64,000 nucleotides of DNA from UBA6059 sp040219045 (GTDB lineage Bacteria > Bacteroidota > Bacteroidia > Cytophagales > Cyclobacteriaceae), in contig OZ245881.1 in the NCBI GenBank assembly GCA_965229505.1, positions 2,170,001 through 2,234,000 of the forward strand, given 5' to 3'. Positions 1 to 8,331 of this stretch are shown in pieces; positions within the stretch are counted from its first letter, which is position 1; each line of letters begins with the position of its first letter. The notes beneath the pieces are model-generated. The model was not told where the DNA came from and searched no databases. It saw only the letters and a program-made list of their open reading frames with translations. A program made the translations under genes and the position numbers.

Positions 1-1030
1 CGGTTGCGATGCGAATGGCAATATTGACTTAGACGATTTGAAGTCCAAAGTGGAAATGCATAGTGAGAACCTCGCGGCATTTATGGTGACTTATCCATCC
101 ACTCATGGCGTATTCGAGGAGGCTATCATTGAGATATGCGAGATGATTCACAGTCATGGTGGTCAGGTCTACATGGATGGTGCTAATATGAATGCACAAG
201 TAGGACTGACCAGTCCGGCAAGAATCGGCGCAGATGTATGCCACCTTAATCTTCACAAGACTTTTTGTATTCCTCATGGTGGGGGTGGGCCTGGCATGGG
301 GCCTATCGGTGTAGGTGCTCACTTGGCGCCTTTCTTACCAGGAAATGTCTGTGTAGAGACTGGAGGCGACAAGGCGATTTCAGCGATCTCTGCAGCGCCC
401 TATGGTAGCACGAGCATCCTGGCCATCTCATATGCCTACATCGCGATGATGGGATCTGAAGGGTTGACCAATGCAACCAAGATGGCCATATTGAACGCCA
501 ACTATATCAAAGCGAAACTGAACGGACATTACAAGGTGCTCTATACTGGAAAGAACGACAGAAGTGCACATGAGATGATTATCGATTGTCGCGAGTTCAA
601 AGCTGTGGACATTGAGGTAGAGGACATTGCGAAGAGATTGATGGACTATGGCTTTCACGCTCCTACAGTCAGTTTCCCAGTAGCCGGAACCATGATGATC
701 GAGCCTACAGAGAGTGAGGCGGTCGCAGAGTTGGACAGGTTCTGTGATGCCCTAATCCAGATTCGAGCTGAGATCGAAGAAGTACAGCAGGGGATTGCTG
801 ATCCTAGTAATAACGTGCTCAAAAATGCTCCTCATACGCAGCGAGTTGCCCTGGCGGAAAAATGGGAACTACCGTATTCCAGAGAGAAAGCAGTATTTCC
901 TATAGCCGATTTGAGGTACAATAAATTTTGGCCATCGGTCAGTAGGATCGATAGTGCCTACGGAGATCGAAACCTGATGTGTAGCTGTATTCCACTGAGT
1001 GAATATGCTACCGAAGAAGCCGAGGCTTAG
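1..1030 (+). CDS. gcvP: Glycine dehydrogenase (P-protein), C-terminal part
   Basis: This is the C-terminal 342 residues of the PLP-dependent P-protein of the glycine cleavage system, which decarboxylates glycine and passes the aminomethyl group to the lipoyl H-protein. The gene is cut by the window edge; the reading frame is open from base 2, and a full protein is usually about 950-970 residues. The glycine-rich PLP region is intact: the Schiff-base lysine sits in LNLHKTF (Lys codon at 257-259), followed by CIPHGGGGPGMGPIGV. The C-terminal domain runs to EYATEEAEA. A strong terminator follows 20 nt after the stop codon. Family assignment is secure; nothing is odd apart from the truncation by the window. 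Confidence 0.97.
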   Translation, partial: GCDANGNIDLDDLKSKVEMHSENLAAFMVTYPSTHGVFEEAIIEICEMIHSHGGQVYMDGANMNAQVGLTSPARIGADVCHLNLHKTFCIPHGGGGPGMGPIGVGAHLAPFLPGNVCVETGGDKAISAISAAPYGSTSILAISYAYIAMMGSEGLTNATKMAILNANYIKAKLNGHYKVLYTGKNDRSAHEMIIDCREFKAVDIEVEDIAKRLMDYGFHAPTVSFPVAGTMMIEPTESEAVAELDRFCDALIQIRAEIEEVQQGIADPSNNVLKNAPHTQRVALAEKWELPYSREKAVFPIADLRYNKFWPSVSRIDSAYGDRNLMCSCIPLSEYATEEAEA

Positions 1031-1050
1031 AAAAAATGCCAATGAATTTT

Positions 1051-1074
1051 AAGGGAGCAGAAGCTCCCTTTTTT
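1051..1074 (+). terminator. Rho-independent terminator after gcvP
   Basis: A perfect 8-bp stem, AAGGGAGC (1051-1058) with GCTCCCTT (1063-1070), encloses the loop AGAA and is followed by four more T. It lies 20 nt past the gcvP stop. The convergent lipoprotein gene ends right beside it, so the hairpin may serve both strands, although the minus-strand side lacks a good U tract. Confidence 0.9.
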
Positions 1075-1552
1075 ATTCGTCGCTACAGACGTTGAGGGCA
1101 AAGCTTCCTTCGGCAAAGTTGCCATCATCAAAGCGTGCTGTCATGCTCCCAGCGACCACTGATCCGGTAACTGATGAGATGGTTACTTGTCCACTTTCAC
1201 TGATATAGGATGAGCCATCAGCCAGCAGGAAGGTTACTGACTCTCGCTGACTTTCAAAAGGCAATGAGTAAACTCCTGGTTCTTTTGGCAACCGAGCTTC
1301 AAGGCTTGGGAAGCCGGAGAAAAAAATATCACACGGATCAGCTTCAGTGCTCTCAGAAGAGAAAAAGAATGCGGAAATTCGAGTGTCAGAATCACTTACC
1401 TCTGCTTTCCCATACTTCATAGTCCATGGCTGCCCACCAATTTGACCACTGAGAGAAATTGACTCCAGGGGATCGTCTTCGCCACATCCGGTGATGAACA
1501 TCATCCCAATCAATGCTGAGACCAAAAACGACAGCTTTATTATACCTTTCAT
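1073..1552 (-). CDS. Hypothetical lipoprotein, 159 aa
   Basis: I do not recognise the family. The N-terminus is a lipoprotein signal: a short basic start (MKGIIK), a hydrophobic stretch and a lipobox FITGC with the cysteine near residue 23, followed by GEDDP, which suggests an outer-membrane lipoprotein. The mature part of about 135 residues is rich in serine, glycine and hydrophobic alternation, consistent with a small beta-sheet domain of the DUF6252-like kind often seen in Bacteroidota, but that family name is only a guess. It has two cysteines later in the chain (DPCDIFF and NVCSDE) that might form a disulfide. It stands alone, convergent with gcvP. Confidence 0.75.
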   Translation of the reverse strand: MKGIIKLSFLVSALIGMMFITGCGEDDPLESISLSGQIGGQPWTMKYGKAEVSDSDTRISAFFFSSESTEADPCDIFFSGFPSLEARLPKEPGVYSLPFESQRESVTFLLADGSSYISESGQVTISSVTGSVVAGSMTARFDDGNFAEGSFALNVCSDE

Positions 1553-1588
1553 GATTGTATTATTTCGTTGAAGATATGGATTATTGAC

Positions 1589-2350
1589 CTAAAAAGTTAA
1601 TTGATATTTTTTTTTCGCCTCCTGCCTTCCGCCGACGGGATGTGTGTGCTCAACAAAATCTACAACCCCGGCACTACTGAGACGGAGCACTGTAGTTATA
1701 GAGGTACCGTATTCAGGACTAGAGATAAACATCGCCGACAAGGCTTTTTCCCATTCGTAAGGCATTCCTGTAGAAGGTAGCTCTTTATCATCAGCCAATT
1801 GATGATCGAGCATTTGCTGCACGAGCTCATTCAAATCGAGCCTATCGCTTTCTACGCTTTGCTGTAGTTTACGCCTGGCATTTTCGACTTTTGGCCAGGC
1901 TGTGTTGAGCAGCCCATTACTAAGACCATGCACCCCAGGAGCCACCTGCAAGATCTCATGGTTGACGTTGTTATAGTAGCCTAATTCTTTTGCATCGCCC
2001 ACTAGTAGGTTGAAGCCATTATACACCTTACCAGAATTCTTAACCGATGATAAGTACTCTGCAACGGAAAGGTCTGAATTAAGAAAATTACTAGTCAACT
2101 CTCCTCTGGATGGCGCATTGGACAGGATAGATTTAGGGTCACGATGATTGGTGAGTGCTGCCCATCTGCCTTTGGTGGAGACACCCATCCATGTGCCGCC
2201 GGCTTCAAGATCCCTACCGGCTAATATATGCGGATGATCTTCCCAATAATCCGCGGGCTTAGTTGGCCTTTTGTAAAATTCATCTCTATTGGCTAGCACA
2301 ACCAGTGGATATTCCTTGTGGCATTGCCATGCAAAAGTGATCAGACACAT
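1589..2350 (-). CDS. NRDE family protein (TANGO2-like)
   Basis: The protein starts MCLITFAWQ and contains LVVLANRDEFYKRPT, the signature that gives the NRDE (DUF833/TANGO2) family its name. The family has an N-terminal-nucleophile-like fold in which Cys2 is exposed after removal of Met. For that reason I place the start at the ATG at 2350 rather than the in-frame ATG five codons upstream, giving 253 residues. The region GTWMGVSTKGRWAALTNHR is also typical of the family. The biochemical function of bacterial members is not settled. The gene is divergent from rmuC, with about 90 bp between the two starts. Confidence 0.9.
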   Translation of the reverse strand: MCLITFAWQCHKEYPLVVLANRDEFYKRPTKPADYWEDHPHILAGRDLEAGGTWMGVSTKGRWAALTNHRDPKSILSNAPSRGELTSNFLNSDLSVAEYLSSVKNSGKVYNGFNLLVGDAKELGYYNNVNHEILQVAPGVHGLSNGLLNTAWPKVENARRKLQQSVESDRLDLNELVQQMLDHQLADDKELPSTGMPYEWEKALSAMFISSPEYGTSITTVLRLSSAGVVDFVEHTHPVGGRQEAKKKYQLTF

Positions 2351-2429
2351 GTGACGAAAGTACATAATTCCTCATTCACCCGTGGGTCACAAATCGGAAA
2401 CTCGCGGTTACCCGACTCTCTAATTTGAT

Positions 2430-2437
2430 TAGTTTTG
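2430..2437 (+). promoter_or_regulatory. Candidate -7 box upstream of rmuC
   Basis: TAGTTTTG matches the Bacteroidota -7 consensus TAnnTTTG and ends 4 nt before the rmuC start codon. No convincing TTG -33 box was found at the usual distance, so transcription from here, which would give an almost leaderless mRNA, is only a suggestion. Confidence 0.35.
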
Positions 2438-2441
2438 AGCT

Positions 2442-3803
2442 ATGGATGGACTTGAGATTGGCCTGTTGGTCATAGGCTTATTAGCAGGTGCGGTCATTGG
2501 GTATTTGGCTGCTAGACTGACCATGAGTAAGGGGGCCGATGATGCTACCGCAAATGAATTGGCAGATGTCAAAACACAATTGGCGATAGCTCAGGAGCAG
2601 GTGCAGCGACATTCAGAACTAGTAGCACAGCTCGGGGACGAACTGAAGGAGGAGCGTGAGAAGTCATTCCAGCTAGGAAATCAAAAGGCCAGCATCACGG
2701 CGGAGCACAAAAACCTCGAACAAAAACTGCTTGATCAGAAAGAAGAGCTTTCCAATTTGCAGGCAAAGTTCGCAGTGGAATTTAAGAACCTTGCCAATGA
2801 GATCTTCGAAGAGAAAAGTAAGAAGTTTACCGAGCAGAATAAGTCCAATCTTGGCGATATCCTGAATCCGCTAAAAGAGCGCATTGAGAAATTCGAAGAA
2901 AAGGTAGAAAAGTCGAGTAAAGAGAGTCTCCACTGGAATAGCTCACTAAAGGAACAAATCACGAACCTGAAGGAGCTCAATGTAGCGATCACTAAAGAGG
3001 CGGAGAATCTGACCAAGGCGCTCAAAGGCGATAGCAAGAAGCAAGGCAACTGGGGGGAAATGCAGCTGGAGACGATCCTGGAGAGGGCAGGTCTTCAAAA
3101 GGATATCCACTACTTTAAAGAAAAGAACTTTAAGACGGAGGATGGATCCAATCAGCGGCTGGACTACATCGTGAAGCTACCGGATGACAAGACACTGGTC
3201 CTGGACTCTAAAGTATCTCTGACGGCCTACTCCAATTATTTTGACACGGATGATGAGCATGAGCAAGCCCGCTATCTAAAGATGCACCTGGACAGCATCA
3301 ATGCCCACATCAAGTCGCTTGGCGACCGAAACTATCAGAATCTGTACGACATTACTCAGCCAGACTATGTCATGATGTTTGTGGCTAACGAACCTGCGCT
3401 CACTATGGCGTTGCGCGAGGATATGACACTGTATGAGCGGGCGCTGGAAAAAAATATAGTTCTGGTGTCCACTACCACTTTGCTTGCTACGTTAAGGACG
3501 ATTTCTTATATCTGGAAGCAAGACCTACAAAACAAAAATGCCTTGGAAATCGCTAGGCAGGCGGGATCTCTTTACGATAAGTTCACCAACTTCACTGAGG
3601 ATCTAATCAAGGTGGGAAAAAGCCTGGATCAAACGCAAAAGACCTATAAAGAGGCTGCAAAAAAACTGTATGACGGTCAGGACAATCTCGTTAGAAAGAC
3701 AGAGCGTCTAAAAGAATTGGGTGCGAAGACCAGTAAGCAAATGGATAAAGGACTTCTCGACAAGGCAGAATTAAGCGGCGAACAAACAAGCCTCCTTGAC
3801 TAA
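2442..3803 (+). CDS. rmuC: DNA recombination protein RmuC
   Basis: This 453-residue protein has the RmuC layout: an N-terminal transmembrane helix (about residues 5-25), a long charged coiled coil (about 35-195) and a C-terminal RmuC nuclease-like domain. The domain opens with GNWGEMQLETILERAGL (about 203-218), and the PD-(D/E)xK-like core is visible as RLDYIVKLP (Asp241) and VLDSKVS (Asp255, Lys257). RmuC is thought to be a membrane-tethered nuclease that limits recombination at inverted repeats; the exact activity is poorly defined. Length is normal for the family. It is followed by the orphan GroES-like gene after 56 bp. Confidence 0.95.
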   Translation: MDGLEIGLLVIGLLAGAVIGYLAARLTMSKGADDATANELADVKTQLAIAQEQVQRHSELVAQLGDELKEEREKSFQLGNQKASITAEHKNLEQKLLDQKEELSNLQAKFAVEFKNLANEIFEEKSKKFTEQNKSNLGDILNPLKERIEKFEEKVEKSSKESLHWNSSLKEQITNLKELNVAITKEAENLTKALKGDSKKQGNWGEMQLETILERAGLQKDIHYFKEKNFKTEDGSNQRLDYIVKLPDDKTLVLDSKVSLTAYSNYFDTDDEHEQARYLKMHLDSINAHIKSLGDRNYQNLYDITQPDYVMMFVANEPALTMALREDMTLYERALEKNIVLVSTTTLLATLRTISYIWKQDLQNKNALEIARQAGSLYDKFTNFTEDLIKVGKSLDQTQKTYKEAAKKLYDGQDNLVRKTERLKELGAKTSKQMDKGLLDKAELSGEQTSLLD

Positions 3804-3831
3804 CGGTTTTTAAGCTTGAAGTTTTTGGGGC

Positions 3832-3839
3832 TACTTTTG
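3832..3839 (+). promoter_or_regulatory. Candidate -7 box upstream of GroES-like gene
   Basis: TACTTTTG matches TAnnTTTG and lies 20 nt before the start codon at 3860. A TTG at 3816-3818 is only 13 nt upstream, shorter than the usual spacing, so this is a weak promoter call. Confidence 0.35.
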
Positions 3840-3859
3840 CAGCTTAATTAGGCAGGTAT

Positions 3860-4240
3860 ATGGAATTGACAGCAGACAACAAGCTAAAGAATATCATAGT
3901 AGTCGGTGATCGCCTGCTGGTGAAACCGAAAAAGTCTTCCGAGAAGACCGAGAGTGGCCTATTTCTCCCTCCCGGAGTGAAAGAGAAAGAGAAAGTCCAA
4001 TCAGGCTATGTAGTAAAAGCGGGTCCGGGCTACCCTATTCCCCTTCCTGTGGAGAGCGATGAGCCTTGGAAGACTGATGAGGAAAAAGTAAAATACGTGC
4101 CTCTTCAGGTGAAGGAAGGTGACCTGGCAGTCTTCTTGCAAGCTGGCGCCTACGAAATCCAATATGAAAAAGAGAAGTACTTTATCGTACCCCAATCGTC
4201 AATTCTGATGATTGAAAGGGAAGAGGATTTATTTGATTAA
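3860..4240 (+). CDS. GroES-like (Cpn10 family) co-chaperonin, orphan
   Basis: The 126-residue protein has the Cpn10 beta-barrel pattern: VVGDRLLVKPKK at the start, a mobile-loop segment KTESGLFLPPGVKEKEKVQ and the turn SGYVVKAGPG, ending with the last strand YFIVPQSSILMIE. A normal GroES is about 95 residues. This one has about 25 extra residues around IPLPVESDEPWKTDEEKVKYVPL, in the place of the roof or connecting loop. No groEL is adjacent, so this is probably a second, divergent co-chaperonin rather than the main one. It is followed after 8 bp by the Uma2 gene. Whether it still binds a chaperonin cannot be told from sequence; the mobile loop lacks the usual hydrophobic IVL triplet. Confidence 0.85.
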   Translation: MELTADNKLKNIIVVGDRLLVKPKKSSEKTESGLFLPPGVKEKEKVQSGYVVKAGPGYPIPLPVESDEPWKTDEEKVKYVPLQVKEGDLAVFLQAGAYEIQYEKEKYFIVPQSSILMIEREEDLFD

Positions 4241-4248
4241 ATTCACTT

Positions 4249-4827
4249 ATGTCTTTCTTCACACTAAATGTGCCTGATACGATTTCTTTGACGGATGATC
4301 AGCTTTTTGAGCTATGTTCATCAAACAAGGAATCAAAGATTGAGAGGGACAAGCATGGAAATATCATTATTATGTCACCAGCCGGAGGTCAATCATCAAT
4401 AATTAATGCGGCGATAACGGCTGTTTTTTTCAATTGGAACCAGCAAACAAAGCAAGGAGTCGTATTTGACTCCTCCGGTGGTTTTATACTCAAAGATGGG
4501 TCTATGAGATCAGCCGATGTAAGTTGGGTTTCAAATGAGCGTTGGAAAGGCTTATCGGAAGATCAGAAAGAAAAATTCCCTCCCCTTGCTCCTGATTTCA
4601 TCATTGAAATAAGATCCAGAACTGATCAAATTCAAACCCTTCAAGACAAAATGAAGCACTGGATGGATAATGGCGTTTCTCTTGGCTGGCTGATTGACCC
4701 AGTAGATAAGAAAGTCTGGATCTATAGCAGGGGCAAAGTTGAAAGCACCATCGACTCATTCAAGTGCAAAATATCCGCTAATAAGGTGGTAACTGGTTTT
4801 GAGTTGGATTTGGAAAATTTGTTATAA
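4249..4827 (+). CDS. Uma2 family endonuclease-fold protein
   Basis: A 192-residue Uma2 (DUF820) protein with a restriction-endonuclease-like fold. Visible family marks are the N-terminal MSFFTLNVPDTISLTDDQLFELC, the strand IERDKHGNIIIMSPAGG, the acidic site region RSADVSWVSNERW (the Asp of the PD motif), APDFIIEIRSRTDQ (the ExR/K-like element) and LGWLIDPVDKKVWIYS. Members are widespread in cyanobacteria and Bacteroidota, often in many copies; their biological role is unclear. The stop codon overlaps the end of hemB on the other strand by 6 bp, so the two genes converge with no terminator between them. Confidence 0.9.
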   Translation: MSFFTLNVPDTISLTDDQLFELCSSNKESKIERDKHGNIIIMSPAGGQSSIINAAITAVFFNWNQQTKQGVVFDSSGGFILKDGSMRSADVSWVSNERWKGLSEDQKEKFPPLAPDFIIEIRSRTDQIQTLQDKMKHWMDNGVSLGWLIDPVDKKVWIYSRGKVESTIDSFKCKISANKVVTGFELDLENLL

Positions 4828-5790
4828 CTGAGCGAACTCCTTCGCAAAATAGCTGAGGATGATACTCGCTCCGGCGCGCTTGATGCTAAGCAGAGATTCG
4901 AGCATAGCCGCCTCACCATCCAACCAACCCTTTTCAGCAGCAGCTTTGATCATAGCATATTCACCACTCACATTATAAGCCGCTATCGGAATCTCATATT
5001 CTTCCTTGAGGAGCTTAATGACATCCAGATATGCCAAGGCTGGCTTCACCATCAAAAAGTCAGCTCCCTCATCAAAATCCAGGTCCGCTTCGATAATGGC
5101 TTCACGCTGGTTGGCGGGATCCATCTGGTAAGTTTTCTTATCTCCAGCCTTAGGTGCGGAATCCAGTGCATCACGGAATGGCCCGTAAAAAGCACTTGCG
5201 TACTTGGCTGTATAGGCCATGATTGACACATTGGTGTGCTCAGCGTCATCAAGCTCCTCTCGGATATGACCGATCCGGCCATCCATCATGTCCGACGGGC
5301 CAATGATATCCGCTCCGGCATCAGCCTGTGCTACGGCCATTTCGCCCAATATCTCCAGCGTCTCATCATTGAGGATTTCACCATTCTCAACAATACCGTC
5401 ATGACCGTCACTACTATATGGATCCATCGCCACATCCGTCATCAGGCACGCTTCGGGCAGCTTCTCTTTGATATTCCTGATGGTAGAGAGATACAGTCCA
5501 TCAGGGTTTAGGCTCTCACTGGCCAGCTTATCTTTGAGGTTTTCACTTATCGCCGGAAAGAGCGCAAATGTTTTGATTCCAAGCTTTAGGCACTCCTCGA
5601 TCTCACTGTGTAATAAGTCGGCACTCCATCGGTAAATGCCCGGCATAGAGCTTACTTCTATCTTTTTAGCTTTTCCTTCGATCAAAAACAGTGGATAGAT
5701 AAAGTCTTTTTTGGAGAGCCGGGTCTCCTCCACCATCGATCGGATGACTGCAGATTTGCGATTTCTTCTTGGCCTTCTCATAGGTTCCAA
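4822..5790 (-). CDS. hemB: Delta-aminolevulinic acid dehydratase (porphobilinogen synthase)
   Basis: HemB condenses two 5-aminolevulinate molecules to porphobilinogen in haem synthesis. The 322-residue length is standard, starting MEPMRRPRRNRKS. Both Schiff-base lysines are present: Lys196 in AYTAKYASAFYGPFRDA and Lys249 in FLMVKPALAYLDVI. The metal site differs from the zinc enzymes: where E. coli has three cysteines, this protein reads DVAMDPYSSDGHDG with Ala121, Asp123 and Asp131, the pattern of magnesium-dependent, zinc-independent HemB such as that of Pseudomonas. The gene lies downstream of, and codirectional with, the Ycf48-like gene after 52 bp, and overlaps the convergent Uma2 gene. 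Confidence 0.97.
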   Translation of the reverse strand: MEPMRRPRRNRKSAVIRSMVEETRLSKKDFIYPLFLIEGKAKKIEVSSMPGIYRWSADLLHSEIEECLKLGIKTFALFPAISENLKDKLASESLNPDGLYLSTIRNIKEKLPEACLMTDVAMDPYSSDGHDGIVENGEILNDETLEILGEMAVAQADAGADIIGPSDMMDGRIGHIREELDDAEHTNVSIMAYTAKYASAFYGPFRDALDSAPKAGDKKTYQMDPANQREAIIEADLDFDEGADFLMVKPALAYLDVIKLLKEEYEIPIAAYNVSGEYAMIKAAAEKGWLDGEAAMLESLLSIKRAGASIILSYFAKEFAQL

Positions 5791-5842
5791 AGTTAACTAA
5801 TCAAGTGCTCTTGTGAGATCAATCGTCTGTGATTGGCAGGCA

Positions 5843-6880
5843 CTATTCCCCAATATTAATTTTGATCAAGCGACCGTTTTTTCCGGACGCCCATCCGATT
5901 GACCTACCGGAATCAAAGTGGACTACCCAGTAGTTGGCGGTATCCAGGTTTTGCCAGGACTTACCATCATCGAATGAATAATCGATTCCGTTTGGTCCAC
6001 TGACAAAGAAGTAGTCTTGTCCATTGGTGCTGGCGATAGATGACCCGTACAAGGCGCCTTTGGTAACTGGCGAGGAAGTCAGCTCCCAGGTAAGTCCATT
6101 GTCTCTGCTGACAGCACAGTTATCTGTGTATTGTTCCATCATACTAAGGTTTCCACCCGTAATAAACCCCAACCCCTCCTCGGTAAAGTCAATTGAGGTG
6201 ATGCCGGCGGCCTCACGAGAAATCAGCGGACTTGCTATAGCTTTCCAGGTTTGTCCATAGTCTTCGGTCAGAATGACGCGGGCAGATGATCCGTTTCCAG
6301 TGCCGACCCAGGCTCGTCCACCACTTGCGGTGGTGACGCAGGTGCCACTCGATGCAAAACCTCCTTCACCTTCCAATGCTTTGGGCAGATTTTCTGGTAA
6401 GACCCGAGCCCAGCTCCCTCCACCATCTGCGGTGCGTAGGATAAAAGGATAGCCATCAAAAGAATCGCCATAAGCCACCCCTCGCTGATCATCCCAGAAG
6501 TCGATGCAGTCCAGAAAGCCATCCGGATGAGTCATCACGTAGCTGCGCGTCCAGGATTTCCCCCCATCTGCGGTCAGGAAAATCTGTGAAGCCTCACCCG
6601 TGCCTATACTCATCGCCACCGCCTTACCCTCGGTCAACCCCTGGATGTCTCGAAACTGTAATGAGTCGGGGCCTGTCCATAAGTTATCAGACCATGTAAG
6701 ACCTTCATCATTGGACTTCATGATGGTGCCATTCGTCCCACTGAGCCAAAGCGTTTCTGCGGTTGAACTCATGGCTATCAACGTAGCATCGGTATGAGTA
6801 TCAATCACCTCGAAGGTGACTTTGGGCGATTGCCAAACCAGTACAATCAGCGGCAGTATAAAAGTGAGAATAGTGTTCAT
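5843..6880 (-). CDS. Ycf48/BNR-repeat beta-propeller protein, secreted
   Basis: A 345-residue predicted beta-propeller. The open frame extends 52 codons further upstream, but that part lies inside the glycosyltransferase gene; I start at the ATG at 6880, which gives a signal peptide (MNTILTFILPLIVLVW) and sits 10 bp after the glycosyltransferase stop. Repeated BNR/Asp-box motifs are visible: SNDEGLTWSD, TADGGKSWTR, TADGGGSWAR, TEDYGQTWKA, SRDNGLTWEL and SFDDGKSWQN. The repeated GxxG..GWASGKNGRLIKI blades resemble Ycf48/HCF136-like proteins, here in a non-photosynthetic setting. The substrate is unknown; sialidase activity is not implied because the catalytic residues of sialidases are not evident. 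Confidence 0.85.
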   Translation of the reverse strand: MNTILTFILPLIVLVWQSPKVTFEVIDTHTDATLIAMSSTAETLWLSGTNGTIMKSNDEGLTWSDNLWTGPDSLQFRDIQGLTEGKAVAMSIGTGEASQIFLTADGGKSWTRSYVMTHPDGFLDCIDFWDDQRGVAYGDSFDGYPFILRTADGGGSWARVLPENLPKALEGEGGFASSGTCVTTASGGRAWVGTGNGSSARVILTEDYGQTWKAIASPLISREAAGITSIDFTEEGLGFITGGNLSMMEQYTDNCAVSRDNGLTWELTSSPVTKGALYGSSIASTNGQDYFFVSGPNGIDYSFDDGKSWQNLDTANYWVVHFDSGRSIGWASGKNGRLIKINIGE

Positions 6881-6890
6881 GGTGAATGAT

Positions 6891-7589
6891 TTAGTAGTGT
6901 TCCAGATTAAGGGCGTCTTTGTAGAACTGACGGATCTCCTTGGGATTGACGCCTTTCCGGTATTTGCGAAAGGCCCTAAAGTTGATCCACTGAACTTTGA
7001 AGTAGTTGTTGTGTGCGTACTTACGTGCGGACACAATCACCTCATCAGGCATGATGACAAAGCGAGTTACCGCTTTGATTCTGGTAAGTAGGTCAAAGTC
7101 CTCCATGACACAGTAGTAGTCATCGAAACCTCCAAGCTGCTCAAAAAGGGCCTTGGTGATATACAGCGTCTGATCTCCACCGCGACACCACATCATAGGA
7201 AACCTCGTGAAGAATGCATTGATCCTGAGTAGCCAACTCGACGAGTCAAATCGATACTTGTAGACGCCAGCGGGTGCACTGCTAAGGCTCTCTGTGATAT
7301 CTCCTGGAAAACTCCGTGGCAGTCTTACATCTGCGTGCACAAAATAAAGAACCTCGGTTGTGGCATTGGCAGCACCGAGATTCATCTGGATCGGTCTGGA
7401 AGGGACTCCACTTTTTTGTAATCTTACGCCGGGATATCGGGCAATAATATCGCATGTATCATCCTGACTGCCACCATCTACTACAATGATTTCAAATTCC
7501 TCATGATTTGGATGTCGAGTGAGGAAGTCGAGTAGCGCACCTATATTATCCTCTTCAAAATAAGTAGGGATAATGACGCTCAGCTTCAT
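6891..7589 (-). CDS. Family-2 glycosyltransferase, TIGR04283 type
   Basis: A 232-residue GT-A fold glycosyltransferase. It opens MKLSVIIPTYFEEDNIG, has the nucleotide-binding EIIVVDGGSQDDT, the metal-binding DxD-like region YFVHADVRLP and the acceptor-site segment GGFDDYYCVMEDFDLLTRI. This layout is that of the TIGR04283 family, named after arsenosugar-cluster glycosyltransferases but also widespread elsewhere; the sugar and acceptor cannot be inferred. The gene starts 14 bp after the response regulator stop and is followed 10 bp later by the Ycf48-like gene, so the three are very likely cotranscribed. Confidence 0.9.
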   Translation of the reverse strand: MKLSVIIPTYFEEDNIGALLDFLTRHPNHEEFEIIVVDGGSQDDTCDIIARYPGVRLQKSGVPSRPIQMNLGAANATTEVLYFVHADVRLPRSFPGDITESLSSAPAGVYKYRFDSSSWLLRINAFFTRFPMMWCRGGDQTLYITKALFEQLGGFDDYYCVMEDFDLLTRIKAVTRFVIMPDEVIVSARKYAHNNYFKVQWINFRAFRKYRKGVNPKEIRQFYKDALNLEHY

Positions 7590-7603
7590 AAGGAGCTGCT
7601 CAG

Positions 7604-8224
7604 CTATATGAGGTTATTCGCGTAGGCGAATTTGATGAGGCCAACCAGGGAGTTGGTCTTTGTCTTGCGAAAGATGTTTTTTCGGTGCGTCTCTACGGTA
7701 CGCTCACTTATAAATAATGACTCGGCGATATCCTTGTTGGTGTATTCCTTGGCAATCAGTTTCAGGATTTCACGTTCGCGCTCTGTCAGCAGCCGCTGCT
7801 CATCTGATCCATGAAGGCTTTGGATCAGCATTTTGTTGATTTCATTGCTCAGGAAGGTCTTGCCGTTCTTCACATCATACAGCGCTTGCACCAATTCACT
7901 TTCTGAGTCTTTTTTAAGTACATAGGCATTTACCCCCTCTTTGAGTATTTCCTTGACCAGATGGCTTTCATCGTGCATGCTCAGCACAATGATCTTCATA
8001 TCGGGATAGAGTCGCTTCGCCTTACGAACCAATGTCAGCCCATCATCATCCGGCAGGTTATAGTCCGTAATAAGCACGTCAGGCTGCTTACTGCGAAGGA
8101 AAATGAGGGTATCCTCAACATTGCCGGCAGTGCCCACCACGTCAAAGTCATCATTTTCTTTGAGTATTGAAACCAGCCCATTGAGTAGGATGGCGTGATC
8201 ATCGACGAGGAATACTGTCTTCAT
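7604..8224 (-). CDS. Response regulator, NarL/LuxR family
   Basis: A 206-residue two-component regulator. The receiver domain (about 1-120) begins MKTVFLVDDHAILLNG with the acidic pocket DD, has phosphoacceptor Asp54 in VLITDYNLPDDDG, the switch serine in IIVLSMHD and the conserved Lys in NAYVLKKD. A LuxR-type helix-turn-helix follows (about 145-206: LTEREREILKLIAKEYTNK, ISERTVETHRKNIFRKT). The frame is open 17 codons upstream, but the receiver aligns best from the ATG at 8224. It lies 107 bp downstream of the fourth kinase gene of the array and is the only response regulator in the window, so it is the obvious partner of those kinases. It probably binds DNA on phosphorylation. Confidence 0.95.
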   Translation of the reverse strand: MKTVFLVDDHAILLNGLVSILKENDDFDVVGTAGNVEDTLIFLRSKQPDVLITDYNLPDDDGLTLVRKAKRLYPDMKIIVLSMHDESHLVKEILKEGVNAYVLKKDSESELVQALYDVKNGKTFLSNEINKMLIQSLHGSDEQRLLTEREREILKLIAKEYTNKDIAESLFISERTVETHRKNIFRKTKTNSLVGLIKFAYANNLI

Positions 8225-8331
8225 ATGCTTCGACGAGGAAGTTCTGAAATTTCTGAGAAACCCTGAAATTTTCATACGGGGAATTTAGATGATGCACAGT
8301 GTTCACGTAATCCCCGCCTCGCCGTACTTAG

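Noticed and set aside
6881..7036. Longer start of the Ycf48-like protein
   Set aside because: The extra 52 codons lie within the glycosyltransferase gene, and the internal ATG at 6880 gives a signal peptide.
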